A DNA stretch of 64,000 nucleotides, taken from the NCBI RefSeq assembly GCF_029223255.1, contig NZ_JARHUC010000005.1:124001-188000 (forward strand). Reading direction: 5' to 3'. The notes below the pieces were generated by a model that worked only from the letters and a program-made list of their open reading frames with translations, ran no database searches and was not told where the DNA came from. The DNA is from Albimonas marina (GTDB taxonomy: Bacteria; Pseudomonadota; Alphaproteobacteria; Rhodobacterales; Rhodobacteraceae). A program made the position numbers and the translations under genes. This document shows, piece after piece, positions 54,851-63,454 of the stretch; positions within the stretch are counted from its first letter, which is position 1; the number at the start of each line of letters is the position of its first letter.

Positions 54851-56431
54851 ATGACCGATCTCCGCGCTCGCGCCGGCCGCAACGGCATCGGCGACGGCCT
54901 GCGCCGCGCCGTGGCGCGCAACCCCAAGCGCGACGCCCTGATCTGGCGCGACCGCACCTGGACCTACGAGGAGATGGAGACCGCGGCCTTCCGCATCGCG
55001 ACCCATCTGCGCGACGCCGGCCTGAAGAAGGGCGACCGCGTCGCCGCCTTCGCGCGCAACTCCGACGCCTATTACCTGCTGTGGCTCGCCTGCGCGCAGT
55101 CCGGCCTGATCCACGTGCCCGCGAACTACGGCCTGACCGGGCCGGAGCTGAAGTACATCGTCGAGCAGTCGGGCTCCCGCGCGCTGATCTACGACCGGGC
55201 GCTGAAGGGCTCGATCGACGACATGGGGCCGGTCGCGGGGCTCGACTTCCTGTCGGCCTTCGACGGCGGCGACGAGATCGACATCATGGCCGCCGCCACC
55301 GGCGCCTTCGAGCCCGAGCGCGAGTGGGACGTGACCGACGAGGACTACGTCCAGATCCTCTACACCTCGGGCACCACCGGAAAGCCCAAGGGCGGGCTGA
55401 TGAAGCACCGCGCGCTGATGGCGGAGTTCTACTCCTGCATCCACGCGCTGGAGTATGTCGAGAGCGACCGCTGCCTGTGGTCCCTGCCCCTCTACCACTC
55501 GGGCCAGATCCACACCTTCTCGAACCCGCAGATCATGGTCGGCGCCACCTGCGCGCTGCTCGAGCAGCCCAAGCCCGAGGACGTGTTCCGCTGCATCGAG
55601 GAGAACCGGATCACCTCGTTCTTCGCGCCGCCGACGGTGTGGGTGGGGCTGCTGCGCCACCCCGGCTTCGATGCGCATGACCTGTCGAGCCTGAACAAGG
55701 TCTACTACGGCGCCTCGATCATGCCCGAGCCGATCCTGGTGGAGCTGCGCCGCCGCCTGAACGGCGCGCGCGTCTTCAACTGCTACGGCCAGTCGGAGAC
55801 GGGGCCGCTGGCGACCGTGCTGAAGCCCGAGGAGCATGACGGCCGCCTGACCTCGTGCGGCCGCCCGGTGCTGAACGTCGAGACCCGGGTGGTGGACGAG
55901 GACGACAACGACGTCCCCGTCGGCGAGACCGGCGAGATCGTGCACCGCACGCCCCACGTCATCACCGAGTACTGGGGCCGCGAGGACGCCACGGACGAGG
56001 CCTTCAAGAACGGCTGGTTCCACACCGGCGACATGGGCCGCTTCGACGAGGAGGGGTTCCTCTACGTCGTCGACCGGGTGAAGGACGTCATCAACACCGG
56101 CGGCGTGCTGGTCGCGAGCCGCGAGGTGGAGGACGTGCTGTTCACCCACGAAGCGGTCTTCGAGGTCGCCGTGGTCGGCCTGCCGGACGAGAAGTGGCTG
56201 GAGGCGATCGCCGCCTGCGTCGTGCTGAAGGAGGGCCACGCCCCCACCGAGGCCGAGCTGCTGGCGCACGCGAAGAAGAGCCTCGCCCACTACAAGATCC
56301 CCAAGCGCATCATCTTCGTCGAGGACCTGCCGAGGAACGCCTCGGGCAAGATCCTCAAGCGGGAGCTGCGCCGGGTCCATGGCGGGGAAGAGACCGCCGT
56401 CCACTCCGGCGCCGTCGCGCCGGCGGGCTGA
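54851..56431 (+). CDS. Acyl-CoA synthetase (AMP-forming)
   Basis: A 526-residue adenylate-forming ligase, first structural gene of the transport-carboxylase operon. YTSGTTGKPKGG is the ATP P-loop, 'CYGQSETGPLATVL' the A5 motif, 'GWFHTGDMGRFDEEGFLYVV' the A7-A8 region, and 'NASGKILKREL' holds the C-terminal catalytic Lys. It would activate the acid brought in by the Liv-type transporter. The acid is unknown; fatty, branched or aromatic acids are all possible. GGGAG lies 8 bases before ATG 54851. Confidence 0.94.
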   Translation: MTDLRARAGRNGIGDGLRRAVARNPKRDALIWRDRTWTYEEMETAAFRIATHLRDAGLKKGDRVAAFARNSDAYYLLWLACAQSGLIHVPANYGLTGPELKYIVEQSGSRALIYDRALKGSIDDMGPVAGLDFLSAFDGGDEIDIMAAATGAFEPEREWDVTDEDYVQILYTSGTTGKPKGGLMKHRALMAEFYSCIHALEYVESDRCLWSLPLYHSGQIHTFSNPQIMVGATCALLEQPKPEDVFRCIEENRITSFFAPPTVWVGLLRHPGFDAHDLSSLNKVYYGASIMPEPILVELRRRLNGARVFNCYGQSETGPLATVLKPEEHDGRLTSCGRPVLNVETRVVDEDDNDVPVGETGEIVHRTPHVITEYWGREDATDEAFKNGWFHTGDMGRFDEEGFLYVVDRVKDVINTGGVLVASREVEDVLFTHEAVFEVAVVGLPDEKWLEAIAACVVLKEGHAPTEAELLAHAKKSLAHYKIPKRIIFVEDLPRNASGKILKRELRRVHGGEETAVHSGAVAPAG

Positions 56432-56495
56432 CCGAAGGCCCCGCAAGAGGGCCGGTCCGAAACATCGATCCGAAACACCGGGAGGAAATCCGAAC

Positions 56496-57698
56496 ATGAA
56501 TCGTCGCATGATCCTGGGCGCGGCCGCGGCCGCGCTATCGCTGGGCGCCTGGTCGCCCGCCTTCGCGCAGGAGCCGATCCGCATCGGCGTGCTGGAGGAC
56601 ATGTCGGGCGTCTACGCCGACATCACCGGCGCGGGCTCGGTCGCGGGCGCCGAGCTCGCCATCGAGGACTTCGGCGGCACCGTGCTGGGCCGGCCGATCG
56701 AGCTGGTCACCGCCGACCACCAGAACAAGGCCGACGTCGGCGCCTCGATCGCGCGCAAGTGGTTCGACGTGGACGGGGTCGAGATGATCACGGGCCTGGG
56801 CAACTCCTCGGTGGCGCTGGCCGTGCGCGGCATCGCCTCCGAGAAGGGCAAGGTCGACATCTCCACCTCGGCGGGCACCAACGCGCTGACCGGGGCCAAC
56901 TGCTCGAAGACCGGGTTCCACTGGGTCTACAACACCTACGCGCTGTCGAAGACGATCGCGAAGTCGGTGGTCGAGGCGGGCGCCGACAGCATGTACATCG
57001 TCGCGGCCGACTACACCTTCGGCCAGGCGCTGGCCGACGACGCGCGCAAGTTCACCGAGGAAGCCGGCGGCAAGGTGCTGGGCCAGGTGAACGCGCCCCT
57101 GTCGACGGCGGACTACTCGTCCTTCATCCTGCAGGCGCAGTCCTCGGGCGCGAAGACCATCGGTCTCGCCATCGCCGGCGGCGACCTGGTGAACTTCATC
57201 AAGCAGGCCTCCGAGTTCGGCGTGACCGAGCAGGGCCAGGCGATGGCGGGCTTCATCATCTTCGTCAACGACATCAAGGCCCTGGGCCTGAACGCGGCGA
57301 AGGGCCTGTACCTGGCCGAGACCTTCTACTGGGACCAGGACGACGAGACCCGCGCCATGGCCAAGCGCTACGAGGCCAAGACCGGCGAGATGCCCAACGG
57401 CATGCAGGCGGGCGTCTACGGCTCGGTCCTGCATTACCTGAAGGCGGTCGAGGCCGCGGGCACGACCGACGGCGAGGCGGTGGCCGCCAAGATGAAGGAA
57501 ATGCCGGTCGAGGACTTCTACACCAAGGGCGCCAAGATCCGCGAGGACGGCCGGGTGATGCGGGACTTCTCGCTCTACCAGGTGAAGGCGCCGGGCGACT
57601 CCTCGGGCGACTGGGACATGCTGACCAGGATCGGCACCCTGCCCGAGGGCGAGGCGTTCCAGACGCTGGCCGAGGGCGGCTGCCCGCTGGTGCAGTGA
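56496..57698 (+). CDS. Branched-chain amino acid-type ABC binding protein
   Basis: A 400-residue periplasmic protein with a Sec signal ('MNRRMILGAAAAALSLGAWS', cleavage near AFA-Q, residue 25). The mature protein is a LivJ/UrtA-type type I binding fold: 'IRIGVLEDMSGVYADITGAG', 'ELAIEDFGGTVLGRPIELV', 'NSSVALAVRG' and 'NTYALSKTIAKSVVEAGADS'. Proteins of this group bind not only amino acids but also amides, aromatic acids and other carboxylates. Its place between an acyl-CoA ligase and a carboxylase argues for a carboxylate ligand. GGGAGGAAA precedes ATG 56496. Confidence 0.92.
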   Translation: MNRRMILGAAAAALSLGAWSPAFAQEPIRIGVLEDMSGVYADITGAGSVAGAELAIEDFGGTVLGRPIELVTADHQNKADVGASIARKWFDVDGVEMITGLGNSSVALAVRGIASEKGKVDISTSAGTNALTGANCSKTGFHWVYNTYALSKTIAKSVVEAGADSMYIVAADYTFGQALADDARKFTEEAGGKVLGQVNAPLSTADYSSFILQAQSSGAKTIGLAIAGGDLVNFIKQASEFGVTEQGQAMAGFIIFVNDIKALGLNAAKGLYLAETFYWDQDDETRAMAKRYEAKTGEMPNGMQAGVYGSVLHYLKAVEAAGTTDGEAVAAKMKEMPVEDFYTKGAKIREDGRVMRDFSLYQVKAPGDSSGDWDMLTRIGTLPEGEAFQTLAEGGCPLVQ

Positions 57699-57715
57699 TC
57701 CGCGCCTGACGTTCC

Positions 57716-57761
57716 GGGTCCGACGGACCCTGCGGGGGCGCGCCTGCGCGCGCCCCCCTTT
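57716..57761. terminator. Twin hairpins after the binding-protein gene
   Basis: GGGTCC-GAC-GGACCC (57716-57730) is followed by GGGGGCGCGC (57734-57743) pairing with GCGCGCCCCC (57748-57757) and CTTT. It is a partial terminator inside the operon, likely to give the binding protein excess over the downstream genes. Confidence 0.7.
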
Positions 57762-57824
57762 CCCTTCGCCCCCCGTTCCCAGCCTCCGTCCGACGGCCCT
57801 GCGCGCCGCCGGGCCGACGCGCCC

Positions 57825-60800
57825 ATGCGAGACGCCATGCCCATCCGCTCGATCCTGATCGCCAACCGTGGAGAGATCGCCATCCGCATCGCGCGGGCGG
57901 CCGCCGACCTGGGCCTGAAGGCTGTGGCGCTGGCCTCTGCCGACGACGCCGAGGCGCTTCACGCGCGCGCCGGCGACGCGGTGCGCGCCCTGCCCGGCAC
58001 GGGGCCGGCCGCCTATCTCGACATCGAGGCGGTGATCGCGGCGGCCCAGGCGGCGGGCTGCGACGCGGTGCATCCGGGTTATGGGTTCCTGTCCGAGAAC
58101 GCCGCCTTCGCCGCGCGCTGCGCCGAGGCGGGCCTGGTCTTCATCGGCCCCTCGCCCGAGGTGCTCTCGCGGCTGGGCGACAAGTCGGCCGCCCGGGCGC
58201 TGGCGGCCGAGCTCGACGTGCCGCTGCTGCCGGGGCTGGCGGGCGGCGCCTCCGAGGACGCGGTGCGCGCCTTCGTCGAGGCGAACGGGCCCACGATGAT
58301 CAAGGCGGTGGTCGGCGGCGGCGGGCGCGGGATGCGCGCGGTCGAGACGCCGGCGCAGGTGGCCGAGGCCTACGCCCGCTGCGCCTCCGAGGCCGCGGGC
58401 GCCTTCGGGGACGGCGCGCTCTACGCCGAGAAGCTGGTGAAGCGCGCCCGCCATATCGAGGTGCAGGTCATCGGCGACGGCGAGGCGGTGGTGCACGCGT
58501 GGGAGCGCGACTGCACCCTCCAGCGCCAGGGCCAGAAGCTGGTCGAGATCGCCCCCGCCCCCGACCTCGCCCCCGCCCTGCGCGAGGCGATCCTGTCCGC
58601 CGCCCTGCGGATCGCCGGCGCGGTGGGCTACCGAGGGCTCGGGACGTTCGAGTTCCTGGTGGACCTCGATGATCCCAAGAAGTTCCATTTCATGGAGGCG
58701 AACCCCCGCCTCCAGGTCGAGCATACGGTGACCGAGGAGGTGACCGGCCTCGACCTCGTCGCCACGCAGATCCTGCTGCTGGGGGGCGAGAGCCTCGCCT
58801 CGCTGGGCCTGAGCGAGCCGCCGGCGCTGCGCCCCGGCTACGCCGTGCAGCTGCGGGTGAACGCCGAGACGATGACGCCGACGGGCGAGAGCCGGCCGCA
58901 GGGCGGGACGCTGGCGCTCTACGAGCCCCCCACCGGCCCCGGCGTGCGCGTCGACGGCCAGGGCTTCGCGGGGATGAAGATCAACCCGCGCTTCGACAGC
59001 CTGCTGGCGAAGCTGATCGTGCGCTCGGCCGTGCCCGGCTTCCCCGCCGCGATCGCCCGCGCCGCCCGGGCGCTGGGAGAGTTCCGCATCGCCGGCGTGC
59101 AGACCAACGCGCCCTTCCTCGCCGGCCTGCTGGCCCGGCCGGAGGTGGCGCGCAACGAGGTCCATACGTCTTGGGTGAAGGAGATCGCGGGCGCCGTCAT
59201 CGCCGGGATGGCCGAGGCGCCCGCCGCCCTGCCCGCCGGCCTCGCCGCCGAGGCGGCGAAAGGGCCCGCGGCCGAGGGGCCGGAGGGAACCGCTCCCCTG
59301 CCCGCGCCCCTGACCGGCGTGCTCGCCTCGCTCGAGATCGCCGAGGGCGCCGCGGTGGCCGAGGGTCAGGCGGTGGCGATCCTCGAGGCCATGAAGATGG
59401 AGCACGTGGTGACGGCCGACGCCGCCGGCATCGTGCGCGCGCTCGCCGCCAAACCCGGCGAGGCGCTGGTCGAGGGCGATCCGATCCTGTGGATCGAGCC
59501 CTCCGACGCCGCCGGCGCCGCGGTGGTGGAGGCCGAGGAGATCGACCTCGACGCCATCCGCCCCGACCTCGCCGCCGTGATCGAGCGCCACGCCCGCGGA
59601 CTGGACGAGAACCGGCCCAAGGCGGTCGAGCGCCGACGCTCGCGCAACCAGCGCACGGCGCGGGAGAACCTCGACCAGCTCTGCGATCCGGGAAGCTTCA
59701 CCGAGTACGGGGCGCTGGCGCTCGCCGCCCAGCGCCAGCGGCGCTCGATGGAGGAGCTGATCGACATGGCCCCCGCCGACGGGCTGGTGGCGGGCATCGG
59801 CACGGTCAACGCCGACCTCTACGGGCCCGAGCGCACGCAGATCATGGCGATGGCCTACGACTTCACCGTGTTCGCCGGCACCCAAGGGTGGATGAACCAC
59901 AAGAAGAAGGACCGGCTGCTGGAGCTCGCCCACCGCCTGAAGCTGCCGCTGGTGCTTTACGGCGAGGGCGGCGGCGGGCGGCCGGGGGAGACCGACGGGC
60001 TGATGGTCCACGGCCTCGACACGCCCAGCTTCCGCCGCTTCGCGGACCTCTCGGGCGAGGTGCCGATGATCGCCGTGGTCTCGGGCTTCTGCTTCGCCGG
60101 CAACGCGGCGCTGGTGGGCTGCTGCGACGTGATCGTGGCCACGAAGAACGCCTGCATCGGCATGGGCGGCCCGGCGATGGTCGAGGGCGGGGGCCTGGGC
60201 GTCTATGCGCCCAACGAGATCGGCCCCGTCTCCACCCTCGCCCCCATCGGCGCCGTCGACCTGGTGGTCGAGGACGAGGAGGCGGCGACGGAGATGACGC
60301 GGCGCCTGCTCTCCTACGTCCAGGGCCCCGCGGCGCACTGGGAGGCCGCCGACCAGCGCCTGCTGCGCTGGAAGATCCCCGAGAACCGCCGCCGCGCCTA
60401 CGACGTGCGCGAGGTGATCGAGACGCTGGCCGACAAGGACAGCGTGATCGAGATGAAGCCGGACCACGCGCCGGGCATGGTCACCGCCCTGATCCGCATC
60501 GAGGGCCGGGCGATGGGCCTCGTGGCCAACGACACCCGCCACCTGGGCGGGGCGGTCGACGCCGAGGGCGCTCGCAAGTCGGGCGAGTTCCTCAAGCTCT
60601 GCGACCGCTGGGGCCTGCCGGTCCTGTCGCTCTGCGACACGCCGGGCTTCATGGTGGGGCCGGAGGCGGAGGCGGCGGGGCAGATGCGCGCCTCGGCGGC
60701 GCTGTTCACCATCGCCTCGAAGCTGACGGTGCCGCTGTTCACGGTGGTGCTGCGCAAGGGCTACGGGCTGGGCGCGCAGTCGATGGCCGCCGGCGGCTTC

Positions 60801-61106
60801 CACGCGCCCGTCTTCACCGTCGCCTGGCCGACGGGGGAGTTCGGGGGCATGGGTCTGGAGGGGGCCGTGCGGCTCGGCTACCGTCGCGAGATGGAGGCGA
60901 TCGAGGACCCCGAGGCGCGCGAGGCCTTCTACCAGGAGAAGCTCGCCCACCTCTACGAGGTCGGCAAGGCCACCACCATGGCGGGGTTCCTCGAGATCGA
61001 CGCGGTGATCGACCCCGCCGAGACCCGCGCCTGGGTGACGAACGGACTGCGCGCCGCGGCGGTCGAGGCGCGCGACTTCCACTGGCGCCCGGGGAGGGCC
61101 GGCTGA
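57825..61106 (+). CDS. Single-chain acyl-CoA carboxylase (BC-BCCP-CT)
   Basis: A 1093-residue biotin enzyme with all parts on one chain. Biotin carboxylase (about 5-455): 'ILIANRGEIAIRIARAA', the ATP loop 'VGGGGRGMRAV' and 'MEANPRLQVEHTVTEEV'. Biotin carrier (about 485-560): LEAMKMEHV with biotinyl Lys524. Carboxyltransferase N- and C-halves (about 580-1090): 'FAGNAALVGCCDVI' and 'LCDTPGFMVGPEAEA'. The order and length match the multi-domain long-chain acyl-CoA carboxylases described from Mycobacterium and Rhodopseudomonas. It would carboxylate the acyl-CoA made by the ligase. The start may be ATG 57825 or 57837. Confidence 0.93.
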   Translation: MRDAMPIRSILIANRGEIAIRIARAAADLGLKAVALASADDAEALHARAGDAVRALPGTGPAAYLDIEAVIAAAQAAGCDAVHPGYGFLSENAAFAARCAEAGLVFIGPSPEVLSRLGDKSAARALAAELDVPLLPGLAGGASEDAVRAFVEANGPTMIKAVVGGGGRGMRAVETPAQVAEAYARCASEAAGAFGDGALYAEKLVKRARHIEVQVIGDGEAVVHAWERDCTLQRQGQKLVEIAPAPDLAPALREAILSAALRIAGAVGYRGLGTFEFLVDLDDPKKFHFMEANPRLQVEHTVTEEVTGLDLVATQILLLGGESLASLGLSEPPALRPGYAVQLRVNAETMTPTGESRPQGGTLALYEPPTGPGVRVDGQGFAGMKINPRFDSLLAKLIVRSAVPGFPAAIARAARALGEFRIAGVQTNAPFLAGLLARPEVARNEVHTSWVKEIAGAVIAGMAEAPAALPAGLAAEAAKGPAAEGPEGTAPLPAPLTGVLASLEIAEGAAVAEGQAVAILEAMKMEHVVTADAAGIVRALAAKPGEALVEGDPILWIEPSDAAGAAVVEAEEIDLDAIRPDLAAVIERHARGLDENRPKAVERRRSRNQRTARENLDQLCDPGSFTEYGALALAAQRQRRSMEELIDMAPADGLVAGIGTVNADLYGPERTQIMAMAYDFTVFAGTQGWMNHKKKDRLLELAHRLKLPLVLYGEGGGGRPGETDGLMVHGLDTPSFRRFADLSGEVPMIAVVSGFCFAGNAALVGCCDVIVATKNACIGMGGPAMVEGGGLGVYAPNEIGPVSTLAPIGAVDLVVEDEEAATEMTRRLLSYVQGPAAHWEAADQRLLRWKIPENRRRAYDVREVIETLADKDSVIEMKPDHAPGMVTALIRIEGRAMGLVANDTRHLGGAVDAEGARKSGEFLKLCDRWGLPVLSLCDTPGFMVGPEAEAAGQMRASAALFTIASKLTVPLFTVVLRKGYGLGAQSMAAGGFHAPVFTVAWPTGEFGGMGLEGAVRLGYRREMEAIEDPEAREAFYQEKLAHLYEVGKATTMAGFLEIDAVIDPAETRAWVTNGLRAAAVEARDFHWRPGRAG

Positions 61107-61859
61107 ATGGACGCGATCCTCGACATCAAGGGGCTGACCAAGTCGTTCAAGGGCTTCAAGGCCGTGAACGACGTGGACCTGGCGGTGGAGCGCAACACGA
61201 TCCACGCGCTGATCGGGCCCAACGGGGCGGGCAAGACCACCTGCTTCAACCTGATCACCAAGTTCCTCGACCCGACCGAGGGGACCATCGTCTACGACGG
61301 GCACGACATCACCCGCGCCGCGCCGGCGGAAGTGGCGCGGATGGGGATGGTGCGCAGCTTCCAGATCTCGGCCACCTTCGCCCACATGAGCGTGCTGGAG
61401 AACGTGCGCATCGCGCTCCAGCGCCCGCGGGGCGACAGCTTCAGCTTCTGGAAGCCGGAGACGGCGCTCTCGGTCCTCGACGACCAGGCCATGGCGCTGC
61501 TGCGCGACGTGGGACTGGAGGGGGACGCGCGCCGGCAGGCGGCGGAGCTCTCCTACGGGCGCAAGCGGGCGCTGGAGCTGGCGACGACGCTGGCGCTCGA
61601 CCCCCGGCTGCTGCTGCTGGACGAGCCGACGTCGGGCATGGGGCGCGAGGACATCGCGATGACCGCCGAGCTGATCCGGCGCGCCGCGCAGAGCCGCACG
61701 GTGCTGATGGTGGAGCACAACCTCTCGGTCGTCGCGGACCTGTCGGACCGCATCACGGTGCTCGCCCGCGGCGAGGTGCTGGCCGAAGGGCCCTATGCCG
61801 ACGTCTCGAAGAACCCCGCCGTGATCGAGGCCTACATGGGGAGCGACGCCCATGCCTGA
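61107..61859 (+). CDS. livG: Branched-chain-type ABC transporter ATPase (LivG-like)
   Basis: A 250-residue ATPase. Walker A GPNGAGKTT, 'ARMGMVRSFQISATFAHMSV' with the Q-loop, signature LSYGRKRALELATTL (the variant usual in LivG) and Walker B 'LLLLDEPTSGMG'. The start codon directly follows the carboxylase stop (TGAATG), so transporter and carboxylase are co-translated from one mRNA. Confidence 0.94.
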   Translation: MDAILDIKGLTKSFKGFKAVNDVDLAVERNTIHALIGPNGAGKTTCFNLITKFLDPTEGTIVYDGHDITRAAPAEVARMGMVRSFQISATFAHMSVLENVRIALQRPRGDSFSFWKPETALSVLDDQAMALLRDVGLEGDARRQAAELSYGRKRALELATTLALDPRLLLLDEPTSGMGREDIAMTAELIRRAAQSRTVLMVEHNLSVVADLSDRITVLARGEVLAEGPYADVSKNPAVIEAYMGSDAHA

Positions 61860-62556
61860 GACGCTTCTGAAAGTGAGCGGCCTGCACGGCTGGTACGGCG
61901 AAAGCCACATCCTGCACGGCATGGAGTTCGAGGTCCGCAAGGGCGAGCTGGTGACCCTGCTGGGCCGCAACGGCGCGGGCAAGACCACCACGCTGAAGGC
62001 GATCATGGGGCTGCTGCGGCAGCGCAAGGGCTCGATCGTCTTCGACGGGACCGAGACCATCGGCCTCGCGCCGCACAGGATCGCCCGGCTGGGCGTGGCG
62101 CTGTGCCCGGAGGAGCGGGGCATCTTCTCGGCCCTGACGGTGAAGGAGAACCTCCACCTGCCCCCCGTCCTGCGCGAGGGCGGGATGAGCGACGAGGAGA
62201 TCGACCGGCTGTTCCCGCGGCTGAAGGAGCGGTGGGGCAACTCCGGCGCCAAGCTCTCGGGCGGGGAGCAGCAGATGCTGGCCATCGCGCGCATCCTGCG
62301 CACCGGCGCGCAGCTGGTGCTGCTGGACGAGCCGACCGAGGGCCTCGCCCCCGTCATCGTCCAGCAGATCCGCGACGCGCTGCTGGAGCTCAAGCGCCGC
62401 GGGCTGACGGTGCTGCTGGTGGAGCAGAACTTCCGCTTCGCCTCCACCGTCGCCGACCGCCATTACGTCGTCGAGCACGGGCACGTGGTCGACTCCATGA
62501 CCAGCGACGAGATCGCCGCCAACGCGGAGCGCCTCGAGGCGTTCCTGGGCGTCTGA
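61852..62556 (+). CDS. livF: Branched-chain-type ABC transporter ATPase (LivF-like)
   Basis: A 234-residue ATPase. Walker A GRNGAGKTT, 'LCPEERGIFSALTVKENLHL', signature LSGGEQQMLAIARIL and Walker B 'LVLLDEPTEGLAP'. Its start overlaps the end of livG by 8 bases. Confidence 0.95.
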   Translation: MPETLLKVSGLHGWYGESHILHGMEFEVRKGELVTLLGRNGAGKTTTLKAIMGLLRQRKGSIVFDGTETIGLAPHRIARLGVALCPEERGIFSALTVKENLHLPPVLREGGMSDEEIDRLFPRLKERWGNSGAKLSGGEQQMLAIARILRTGAQLVLLDEPTEGLAPVIVQQIRDALLELKRRGLTVLLVEQNFRFASTVADRHYVVEHGHVVDSMTSDEIAANAERLEAFLGV

Positions 62557-62572
62557 GGGGGAGAAGCGCGCC

Positions 62573-63454
62573 ATGATGGAGCTGATCGGAATCCCGCCGC
62601 AGGCCCTGTTCGGCCAGCTGATGCTGGGGCTGATCAACGGGTCGTTCTACGCGATGCTCAGCCTGGGCCTCGCGGTGATCTTCGGCCTCTTGAACGTCAT
62701 CAACTTCGCCCACGGGGCGCAGTACATGCTGGGCGCCTTCGTGGCCTGGATGCTGCTGAACTGGCTGGGCATTCCCTACTGGGGGGCGCTGGTGCTGGCG
62801 CCCATCGTGGTGGCCGCCACCGGCCTGGTGATCGAGCGCACGCTGCTGCGCCGGCTGCACGACCTCGACCACCTCTACGGCCTGCTGCTGACCTTCGGCC
62901 TGGCGCTGATCTTCGAGGGCGTCATGCGCTCGCAGTTCGGGGCGGCGGGCCTGCCCTACGGCAACCCGCTGCCGGGGGGCGTGAACCTCGGCTTCATGTA
63001 CCTGCCCTGGTATCGCGGCTGGATCATCGCGGCCTCGCTGGTGGTGTGCCTCGCCACCTGGTTCGTGATCGAGCGCACCAAGCTGGGCGCCTACCTGCGC
63101 GCGGCGACCGAGCGGCCGGAGATCGTGCAGAGCTTCGGGATCGACGTGCCGCGCATGATCACCCTGACCTACGCCTTCGGCGTGGGGCTGGCGGCGCTGG
63201 CCGGCGTGCTCGCCGCGCCCGCCTACCAGGTCAGCCCCAACATGGGCTCGAACCTCATCATCGTGGTGTTCGCGGTGGTGGTGATCGGGGGCATGGGCTC
63301 GATCATGGGGGCGATCGTCACCGGCTTCGGGCTGGGCGTCGTCGAGGGGCTGACCAAGGTGTTCTACCCCGAGGCCTCGAACACCGTGATCTTCGTCATC
63401 ATGGCGCTGGTGCTGATGGTGCGCCCCGCCGGCCTGTTCGGGACCGCGAAATGA
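62573..63454 (+). CDS. livH: Branched-chain-type ABC transporter permease (LivH-like)
   Basis: A 293-residue permease with about eight hydrophobic segments. 'LMLGLINGSFYAMLSLGLAV' is TM1-2, 'GLLNVINFAHGAQYMLGAFV' the conserved LivH signature, and 'FAVVVIGGMGSIMGAIVTGF' the C-terminal conserved region. ATG 62573 is followed by a second ATG at 62576; GGGGGAG upstream suits either. Confidence 0.94.
   Translation: MMELIGIPPQALFGQLMLGLINGSFYAMLSLGLAVIFGLLNVINFAHGAQYMLGAFVAWMLLNWLGIPYWGALVLAPIVVAATGLVIERTLLRRLHDLDHLYGLLLTFGLALIFEGVMRSQFGAAGLPYGNPLPGGVNLGFMYLPWYRGWIIAASLVVCLATWFVIERTKLGAYLRAATERPEIVQSFGIDVPRMITLTYAFGVGLAALAGVLAAPAYQVSPNMGSNLIIVVFAVVVIGGMGSIMGAIVTGFGLGVVEGLTKVFYPEASNTVIFVIMALVLMVRPAGLFGTAK

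Noticed and set aside
54582-54854. 90-codon plus-strand frame between tetR and the acyl-CoA ligase gene
   Set aside because: It overlaps the end of tetR and the start of the ligase, has no domain, and covers the probable operator and promoter.
56535-62447. Open frame of almost 2000 codons on the minus strand opposite the binding protein, carboxylase and Liv genes
   Set aside because: It is the antisense shadow of high third-position GC coding DNA: composition is His/Arg/Gly/Leu-rich with no domain, and every stretch lies opposite a clear gene.
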